DNA of 64,000 nt from Siderastrea siderea. Taxonomy: Eukaryota; Cnidaria; Anthozoa; Scleractinia; Rhizangiidae. A model generated the notes under the pieces. It did not search any database. It saw only the letters and a list, made by a program, of their open reading frames with translations, and had not been told where the DNA came from. Shown piece by piece: positions 56,275 through 64,000 of this stretch. Positions within the stretch are counted from its first letter, which is position 1; the number at the start of each line of letters is the position of its first letter. Position numbers and translations under genes: made by a program. The DNA is taken from positions 802,201-866,200 of the forward strand of contig OZ034969.1 of assembly GCA_964030785.1 (NCBI GenBank), written 5' to 3'.

Positions 56275-58535
56275 TACCCGCACGCATCTAAATCATGCGT
56301 TTTACGGGGGGTGCCAACTCTAAGAATATTTGTTTCGGGAGAACCGCAAAATTTATTCGTGAATCTGAAGATATTGCCGGGAATCGGGAGCCTCGAGAAA
56401 TTATTCGGGAAACTGCAAATAATATTGGAATATTACATAATATATTTTGGGCTTGCATCTAACTTTGTTTTATTTTCAGGAGACGTCTCCTTTTGTCTGA
56501 GCATGGTTAATTGTAAATTGTATAACCCTCTAGCTAAAAATGATCCGCTGTATTATCTTGGAAAAATCTCTTCTACTGAGTACTGAGAAATCAATGACGC
56601 GAGATTTAAATCAGTCAAACATGTAAACTTGGGTTAAACTGTGCACATCAACGGCGCACAACAGGATCTCCAAATACTCTACTCGGCTCTGTCGCTCATG
56701 AATTAATCTGACGATACAGGAATCTTAACCTTTACGGGCCCGTTATTTAAACAAGGTCTGACTGAAACTGCGGCTTAAGACAATGACTGTACCTCCCAAA
56801 TCTGTTCATAGGCGGGTCATTTTAAGGACATAAAAGTTATTATTCTCTGTGCTATATGCCTTCTTTACCCTGCTTACTGTAAGCAACGTTGAAATATCAG
56901 AGCTGGCCACTCTGAAATTGGTTTAGATCGGGGCCGGCTATTTTTAAAGTTTAAGTAGTGAAAAATATTAAACAATAGTTTCAATCTACCCTTGAGGGAT
57001 AATTTAAATGCTGTCGCCTAGCTGTCTGCCAAAGACAATACAGAGATACCTCCTAGAACTCGGCTTTTCTTTGTGAACACTTTTCTTATTAGGTAATAAC
57101 TGAGGCACTAACAATCTGAAATAGCCGGAATTATTTTCGCCCCTTCTAAGCTAGAATCCGGGAAAAATACTACTGGAGTCATAACTTTGCCCACAAAACG
57201 AGATGCTGGCCCCTCTTAAGGATACCTTGTAAAATTTTCTTTCCTTTTTTTAATAGAAGAGCCTCCCCCAGGCATACACGTTGCATCCGAAAAATACTTT
57301 AATTAGGCAACCCACTGAATCGAAGCACTAAACATTGAAGGCTATTTATCACCAGCGTCAAAATGACAATAGATCGATTGCTATTTTAGTCTCGACAAGG
57401 CCAACTGAAAAATACGATTTCATTCCAGTTCCAAAATTATGAAATATGCCAACCTTTTGTCTAAAAGAAGCAGCGCATGCAAAAAATGGACCCGTTTATT
57501 TGCTTCAGCTTGTCTTGACGAAAATATATGCATAGAAATGTCGAAAGTAAGTCTACTCTTGCTTTAAGTTTTCACAACTTACAGGTGTTTGCACCTGACC
57601 CCGATCAAAGGAAAGAAACATCCTGAAGAATTTTATTCTGTCTTCGGCCTTGGTCTCTCAAAAGATGTGCACAAAACACACGCTGGACCTTGAGTCAGGC
57701 AGGGGCATCCAACCAGTTATTTCTCTAGAATACCAGTTCGGAAAATAATAACCGCCTCACAAATTTGGTTCAATCGTGGGAAAATGTTTGCCTGCATGTC
57801 ATCTCAGACCCTAACCTTTGTAACATAGGAAAATTAATTCCTTTTGTTTTTGGAGGGACAAATAAAATACGTCGTACATAATACGAAATTAAGTCAGGTA
57901 GCATTTTTGAAGAGCAAACAGCTGCTCGGTTAAATTCGGCCGATAAGATTTTGTTTCCTATAACGCTCTGCGACTTAAAAAAAGTTTTAGCTACAGAATC
58001 CGAACAGATCAACCTGTGTTATCGTATTTAAATTAATATCCATTTTGAAGGCCCTGAAACAATCGGAGAAAACAGAAAATGACATTTCATGTATTTTGCT
58101 TACATTTTCCTGTCTGGTGCCCATGTTGAGCGTGCTGCAGATTTACAATAACTGACAAAGATCAAAAGTGTTTGAATTTCCTTACAGTGGCCAATTTACC
58201 TTATTTTAACTGAAGCTGTTATCAATTTGGAAAGATACCTTCCCGGACCCACCGAACCAGCATCACAGCATCTTTAGAAACTAATTCCTGACGTTTTAGT
58301 TTTCAATGCGGCTATCTGATTAACCATATTTTCTGAAAGCCTTTACTTTGCAACAGCATCGTTTAGAACTGCTGGCCGTTGCTAATACAGTCAGTAAACA
58401 CAGTGCAATTGACTCTCCTCTTTAAGCTTCCCACAGTCTATTCTAGTAGGAACGTGGCCTAAATTTCAGCTGTCACCTCTGCTTACCTCTAAGAGTAAGC
58501 GACCAGAAGAGACATAGGAAATGCAAGCTGCGTAA
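56275..58535. other. 2.2 kb intergenic, no gene recognised
   Basis: Scanned on both strands. The open frames at 56182-56586 and 57770-58012 have no recognisable motif, splice context or paralog in the window. Sequence is not shared with the duplicated blocks, so it is unique in this window. Confidence 0.45.
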
Positions 58536-58827
58536 AGGTCCGTTTACACATGCGATTTTTGGTGCAATTTTTGTCGCGCTCTCCAATGCAACTTTTGTCG
58601 CAAGTGTAAACTAGCAGCGATTTCGCTGCGATTCCAGTGCAATATTTGCTGCACTTTCCCCCAAACCGCCGCCAAGTTGCATCAATCGAAACCTCTGCAA
58701 TATCGCAGCGACAAATCGCGCTAGTTTACACTCACTTGCAATTTTTATCGCGAGCTTGAGCGCGACAAAAATTGCACTGAAATGTGCGACAAAAATTGCA
58801 CAAAAAATCGCATGTTTAAACGGGCCC
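58536..58827. mobile_element. 292-bp PIF/Harbinger-type MITE
   Basis: Ends AGGTCCGTTTACACATGCGA and the complement of GGGCCCGTTTAAACATGCGA, with TAA on both sides (58533-58535 and 58828-58830), a 3-bp target duplication typical of PIF/Harbinger. The interior repeats TGCAATTTTTGTCGC in both orientations. No ORF. Confidence 0.75.
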
Positions 58828-58830
58828 TAA

Positions 58831-59290
58831 GATCGGCGAAATGTGGAAGCGGACGAAAAGATAAGGCGGGTTGATATTGAGGAGAGACAGAGCTCCCTTT
58901 TGTCTCCTTCTCCGTCTCTCTTTCCAACTATAATTTTTGATATCGTTTGTTATTTTTGTGGGATATTCATAACAAAATCGGGAGGTTTTTCCAGATTTTC
59001 GGGACGACCCTCATTACTGTGTAGCGCTGTTCAAACAGCAAATGTTAGAGTTGACACCCCTCGTCGTTTTGTTACTGACCGAAGAACATAGTTGGCGAAA
59101 TGTATTTACGACAGTGATTGCACAGGCATATGCTTGATGTGTAAATTAACATGTTACAGTAGAATGTCAATTTATTATACCACCCGGGGAACCAAACTAA
59201 CCGCAAGATCATTAGTAGATTGACAGAACTTCGCGCCTTGAATTACTTCTTGCTGTGAAATCCTGAGCTCACCAAAGCTCCCCATGTTCT
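58831..59290. other. intergenic, nothing recognised
   Basis: An 82-codon plus frame at 58843-59091 lacks recognisable motifs. No duplicated sequence until Z starts near 59290. Confidence 0.4.
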
Positions 59291-60096
59291 AGTCAGAGAC
59301 AGGAATCATTTTTTTTACGGTTTGTACTGAAAAAGAAAACAAACCACTTAAACAGTCTAGCCTACTGGCGTCAATTAAGTTTGCTCAAAAGAATAGAACA
59401 CTCAAATGCTGACGTTAATTTCTTTTCCTAGTCTTGAGCACGAAATATTTGGCGATCAACAGTCATTCTGTGCAAATCAAAAGAGCGTTATCGAAGTGAG
59501 TGCAGTGTAACCAATTCGAAGTAGTTTTCAAAGAAAACCCATAAATGTTTGGTATTACTTAATTAACGGGATAGATAACAGTCGTATCAGAAATCAGCTC
59601 AGTCTACAGACTATATATAAATGCTTGACACTGTTTCACTTTCGAGACTTTATTAATGGTATCTGTTTGGACGTCTTAGTCATCACAGAGTGGAAATGGT
59701 GTACAGCACAAATTATTTCGAAAGAGGAAACTAACAAGAGTGTATTTAATGACCTTTATTGTGTAAAATGCTTTCAATCTTATTGTACACAAGGCTCTAG
59801 GAATGCTTGTCCTCGTGTTGGTTAACAGTAAATGAAGTCGACCAAGTGTTAGCATAAAGTGAATATAAGAGAACACGAAGCTTCGCACTCCATGTTAAAA
59901 AAAAACAAAAACAAAAACAAAAAAACAACGATTTTAATTTGTTTAATTGCTCTTGGCCGTATTATAGTGTTATAGCTTCAAATAGTGTAATATGTCCACA
60001 CTGACCTACAAGCCCTACTGCACGCAAACGATATAGTTCCCTATCACCTAATCATAACTGAAGCACACACGTCTTTTTAGACTGAGACGCTTAAAA
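59291..60096. repeat. spacer block Z before B2
   Basis: Uninterrupted Z, including AGTCAGAGACAGGAATCATTTTTTTTACGG that shows the empty site of the 3.35 kb insertion at 39.9 kb, and CTATATATAAATGC near 59611. Confidence 0.8.
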
Positions 60097-60962
60097 TTAG
60101 GCATAAGGCAATTTCTTGACTTTTTCCATGTCGTCCTCTAGCTTTTGAACATCACTCTCCTGAATTGGCAAGGTTCCCAGAACTGGATATTTCTGCTTCT
60201 TGTCATTTACAAAGGTGATAATGTTCTTCAAACTGCTGAGAATTGCCTCCGAGCTGTCGAGCATCTGATTGACCTGGTCAGTAGTGGGAACTACAAATGT
60301 TGGTTTTGCACTTCCACCTTGTTTCTTGATCAGCTGCTTGGAGATGTCGAAAGCCGTCTCGACACTCTGTATAAACCGGAATAAGTAAGTCATATTTTAG
60401 AACTCACACATTTTATACTATTTCCGCAAAGTAAAAGATCGTATGTTAAATGACATTTCCAAGAGAGTGCTTAGCTTACCTTTCCCATGGGTTGGGTAAA
60501 CTTGCTCAGAAAATCTGGCACAGGGACACAGATACCATCGACAATTTCAACTCTGTCGTTCTCTTTGGCTTTAGTCCAGTCGGCGAGTTTGTTTAAAGCC
60601 TTGGCGACGTCGGAGGTTAGTTGTGCCACAGCCTTGACTTTGTTTTGCTTTTCCTGGACCGTTCCCTTTTCACCACCACTAGCCTTTCCAAAGGCTTTCG
60701 CAAGGACTACATTTACTCCGTATAAAACAGCTCCCATTGCAGCATTTTCTACGACGAACTTAGCAAAAGATATGACTACCTGAGGAACATTGAGCTTCTT
60801 TAGCCATTCAACTCCTCGTTTGAGCAAGGAGACATTTTCGGATGCCTCTTCTGCTTCGGCCTTTACCTCTTCCGCCACCTCCCCTTCTTCACCAGCAGCT
60901 TCACCTTCAATTCCTTCACTCAACTCATCAAATATTTCGTCTGCTATTTCTAACTCTGCCAT
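60097..60962 (-). CDS. gene B (B2), unknown helical protein, paralog of its divergent neighbour
   Basis: Two exons, 60480-60962 and 60097-60366, intron 113 nt with GTAAGC and TTTATACAG borders, phase 0; 250 residues. Residues 1-45 are strongly acidic (EGIEGEAAGEEGEVAEEV). Residues 59-92 form a hydrophobic, Gly/Ala-containing stretch (VPQVVISFAKFVV, MGAVLYGVNVVLAKAFG). The rest is predicted helical, with LADWTKAKEND and FLSKFTQPMGK before the intron, then SSEAILSSLKNIITF and LGTLPIQESDV in exon 2. No signal peptide or known domain recognised. It shares spaced residues and the intron position with gene C across a 298-bp divergent promoter. A broken copy lies at 44.1-45.0 kb. Role unknown; a membrane-interacting helical bundle is only a guess. 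Confidence 0.75.
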
Positions 60963-61260
60963 TTTAAACGAAAGGATAGAGTGACAGTCGCTTGCCTGAA
61001 CACACCTTACGCCAAAACTGCGGTCTCAGTGTATAATTGCGGATGCAATAGTGAGTAACGTTACGCCCCACAACTATACAGGCACACCTTTTTATCAGCC
61101 AATAGTATTTGACCATGTACCACTTTGAAGTGTCATGTCACCGCAGCAATTGTTTTGACGCTAAGTTTAACAGTGAATCGAAATGAAAACTACTTTCGGC
61201 TCATTCTTCCTCAACGAATTTTCACGTGATTAGCATGCGATATAACAGCTGGAACCAATC
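60963..61260. promoter_or_regulatory. probable bidirectional promoter of genes B2 and C2
   Basis: Start codons of B2 (minus) and C2 (plus) are 298 bp apart. The stretch has AATTATACAC on the minus strand, GCCAATAG (CCAAT) near 61099, and is conserved in the 44970-45261 copy. Shared regulation is inferred from arrangement. Confidence 0.5.
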
Positions 61261-62423
61261 ATGGCAGCGCTAACAAAGACTGAGAAGATCATGCCGCACT
61301 TACTTTTAAGTAGCTGGGCGTTGTTGTTTCTAGCACATTAAATCAGCTTGCTTTAGAATTCCACTGCTGTGACACCTTCACTGTGGTCTGATCAAAGGTC
61401 TGGAGACGAAGATAGAAAAGACGCATCTTTGAAAGTCATCATCAAGACAGTAATGGGGATCGTGTTAGGAGTTGAAGCTGCTGTGGGGATTGCAGAAGCT
61501 GCAGATGGAGCGGCGGTTGCAGGAGATGCCATTGGCTCAGCTGCAGAGGCTGGAGATGCAATTTCAGCCGGGGCTGATGCTGGTGCCGACGCTGGCAGTG
61601 CAGCCGGTGAAGGAGCTGCGGGAGCAGTGCGATCTGGTGGACAGGCTCTGGCGTCAGCCCTTGAAACGCTGAACAACGCACTGGTAAAAGTAGGCAAAAT
61701 GGTGGGAGAGTTCATTGCAATCGACACAGTTTTCAAAGCAGCAAAGAAGTTATTGGAGGTACTTTTCTCAGATCCATCCGCCCTTGCTCGAGCAAAAAAG
61801 CTAGACAAATTGATCAAAGTGCTGAATCAAAGTTCCAGTCTTTTGAAAGATCTCACGGATTGGCTCAAAGTGCATTCACAAGACACCACGGATCTAAAAG
61901 ACATCACTGTTACAACGCAAGGAGTGCTATCAAAGTTTATCCCTCAGCTGGGAGCGGTAAGTGAATATTTGATGAGCATGTCCATGACTCACATCTTAAA
62001 TCTGGAAACGGGGCTAAAATTAATGCTGTTAGCCATGTTTTTTTTACGATTTCTTTTATTCCACCAGACCGACTGAATTATCACAATAATGAAAAGAAGA
62101 ACTGATCGAAATGCATATGTTACGACTGGTGTTTATAGGTACATGACTGTGTACGCTGTCTAAATGGTCAGTTTCTATTCATTCTTATACAGGCTGCACG
62201 TACACTAAAGACCCTTTCAAATCAAGTTCCAAAGAAGAATCTTAAGAACGAGCCTGTTACAGATGGCGAAGTAGACGCCATTGAACGCAGCTTGGAGGCA
62301 ATCCTTAACAGTTTCAAGTCTCTGGCAGAGTTCAAGACAAAACATCAAGCCCGAGTCCCGCATCTCAGTGGATTGCCCATTGACGAAAACAAAGTTTCCT
62401 CAATACAAGCTGAAATGCCTTGA
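61261..62423 (+). CDS. gene C (C2), unknown Gly/Ala-rich helical protein, paralog of gene B
   Basis: Proposed exons 61261-61309, 61421-61956 and 62193-62423 (271 residues). The last intron (GTAAGT...TTATACAG, phase 0) is secure. The first exon (MAALTKTEKIM) is less so: its GTAGCT donor and GAAAAG acceptor are weak but phase-compatible, and both exon and frame are conserved in C1. Otherwise translation may start at the methionine at 61452. A Gly/Ala-rich stretch (GVEAAVGIAEAADGAAVAG and ISAGADAGADAGSAAGEG) is followed by helical sequence with LLKDLTDWLKVHSQDTTD and VLSKFIPQLGA before the intron, then RSLEAILNSFKSLAEF and LSGLPIDENKV. These match gene B motifs in order. No known domain recognised. 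Confidence 0.7.
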
Positions 62424-63222
62424 AAAAGGCCAACGTGGTAGCTGATCACCTACGTTTTTACGTATTTAGGATTAGTTTGTTAATCCCATTTAGAGTTCAT
62501 TGACAAGCAGTTTTCCCAGCAAAATATAGGAAACAGTATCGTACACAAATAAATATATATTGAAACTGGTTTTAGTGTAGTGTAGATGAAATGTATAACT
62601 GTGTTAACTTTTGATGAATACCGTTCCGTAGCCAATTACAGACAATCAACGAGTTTGTTTCTGCTGAAACGTTCCAAGGGATTTCCGTTAGTGTTGCCTT
62701 TGATTATATTATATGCACGACCTGAGACAATGAAAACTCTTTTCTAACTTCAAATTAGTCTTTCCAGCTGTATTTCATCCAAATTCAGTTCTCTATACCG
62801 TATTGATGGACAGTGGTGTGTTTCAAGAGGCTGCGCCAGTGACTTAAAAATGATAGCTGCCTAGTTATGTTACTAGATATCACATCTGCTTGGCGATTTG
62901 AGCTTTAACACTTTAAAATAAAAACGTTTGTATTAAACTAGTGTATTCAAATGTACTATATTCTGTATATTGACTGAGTCTCTATATCACTGACCTTGTG
63001 CTGCTGATCAACAAATAGATGTTGGGCACGTAAAGTTATAATTGATCCGCGCATCAGGTTACCGGCTCTAGCACCTACTCTCTTGCAATCATTTGCAACA
63101 AAACAACATGTTCGCCTGGCCGCGGACGGTTGGATTATTGAAAGGGCGATTCTGCGGGCTTATCACTTGTTTTGACTTTCGTAATGAAGCAAAAAACTGG
63201 CTACGAGATTGAATGAGAGCAG
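62424..63222. repeat. 3' flank of C2
   Basis: Nearly identical to 47214-48007; AATAAA near 62550 is a candidate poly(A) signal. No additional gene. Confidence 0.7.
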
Positions 63223-64000
63223 CGAATTTATAATAAAATAGACACACAATCAGTTAAAGGGGGTCGTTATTAATAAAGCTATTGACCCACTTGTTATTTG
63301 GGTGAATGTTTGCCGCACAGAAAATCGTTTTCCTAACATCGATTCAAAAGGAAAAGCGAATGTAAAACCCGCTTGAAAGATAACCTAGATGAAATTCGCT
63401 TTGCTTTTTGCTTAAACATGATATTTTGAAACCTATTTTACATTAAACGTAATACACATCCTGTGCAGGTCTTTGATCCGTTTTCAAGGGCTACAATTGG
63501 GTAACAATGTTCCATCACCTATTGTTGTCATATTTTGCGATGTAGTTTGCCGCAGGGAACAAGTTTTTCCTAGTTTCAAATGGAAAAGAAAACAGAACAC
63601 TTAAGGTACAGACCATCAGCGTCGAGTGCCGTCTCGATTTCCGATTTCATTAAATGTCGGCCATATTCAAAGTGATCACAAAGAAGAAAGAAATTGAATG
63701 CTAATGTGAAATTAAATCAGAACAGATAAAGTTTTCAAGGTGACAAGGAATTAAAAATCACGTGAACGTAAACTGTAACAACTTTGTTCAGTTTAACAAG
63801 CAAATGCATTGATCAATTAACATTTCACTTTTGCCTTACTCTCACTATATTTCTTGTTGCCAACGTACAATTTTGCGGACTTATGAATAATTGGGTCGTG
63901 TAGTTTTGTTACTCATGCACCGTTACGTACATGCAATTCCAAAAGATTTTTCTACCTTTAAGTATTACTTTCACGATTACTACTCAGTTAAAATGGGTTG
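63223..64000. repeat. spacer block Y, copy 4 (cut by window end)
   Basis: Matches 48008-48790. The duplication continues past the right edge, so another tail/Z and cassette may follow. Confidence 0.8.

Noticed and set aside
56182..56586. 134-codon plus ORF
   Set aside because: It starts inside the Tigger-like end and has no recognisable motif or splice context.
61369..61420. Extension of gene C upstream as MTPSLWSDQ
   Set aside because: The first codon is GTG and there is no ATG in that frame; an upstream exon at 61261 with compatible phase explains the 5' end better.
61392..61817. Ala/Pro-rich minus-strand ORFs opposite gene C (also 46233-46608)
   Set aside because: They are antisense shadows of the Gly/Ala-rich coding exon of gene C; composition of that exon leaves several frames open.

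Overview
The window is animal nuclear DNA, most likely from a cnidarian such as a stony coral. That is an inference. It rests on spliced animal genes (NECAB family, PMS2, stefin) with GT-AG introns, AT-rich sequence, tRNA-derived SINEs, many foldback DNA elements, long G/C homopolymers, and decayed DIRS/Ngaro-like, Penelope-like, BEL/Pao and LINE retroelements. I see no rRNA or standalone tRNA gene, no CRISPR and no bacterial-style operon.

Left part (1-18 kb). Two ordinary genes stand head to head. A NECAB1/2-like EF-hand gene runs left from 11261 (six exons recognised, 3' part off the window). PMS2 runs right from 11437 (four exons, 863 codons). Only 175 bp separate their start codons, so they probably share a bidirectional promoter. 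The NECAB introns are full of retroelement wreckage, a minisatellite and a 2.16 kb inverted-repeat element. The PMS2 introns hold two more inverted-repeat elements and two SINE pieces.

Right part (20-64 kb). This is a dynamic, segmentally duplicated region. Two kinds of gene cassette recur: a stefin (type 1 cystatin) gene, and a divergent pair of related, unrecognised genes called here B and C. They are separated by a recurring non-coding spacer (blocks called Y, tail and Z). The order is PMS2 3' copy, stefin 1, Y with a 12.7 kb tandem array inserted in it, tail/Z with a 3.35 kb insertion, B1/C1, Y-tail-Z, stefin 2, Y-tail-Z, PMS2 3' copy, BEL/Pao fragment, Z, B2/C2, Y. One member of each duplicate set is intact (stefin 2, B2, C2). 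The other is broken by its own lesion: stefin 1 by small deletions, B1 by a 1-base frameshift, C1 by a LINE.

The array at 27.0-39.7 kb has six units of about 1.9-2.0 kb. Long and short types alternate, giving a 3.9 kb higher-order repeat. Each unit carries inner sub-repeats with TATA-, CRE- and AP-1-like motifs and a conserved 30-codon ORF. The array sits at a TTAAA site whose empty form is visible in a paralogous block at 53.28 kb. PMS2 itself has two extra partial copies of its endonuclease-domain exon, 33 kb apart, a potential source of gene conversion.

The points most worth following are the B/C divergent paralog pair, the cassette/spacer architecture, the higher-order array with its empty site, and the PMS2 partial copies.
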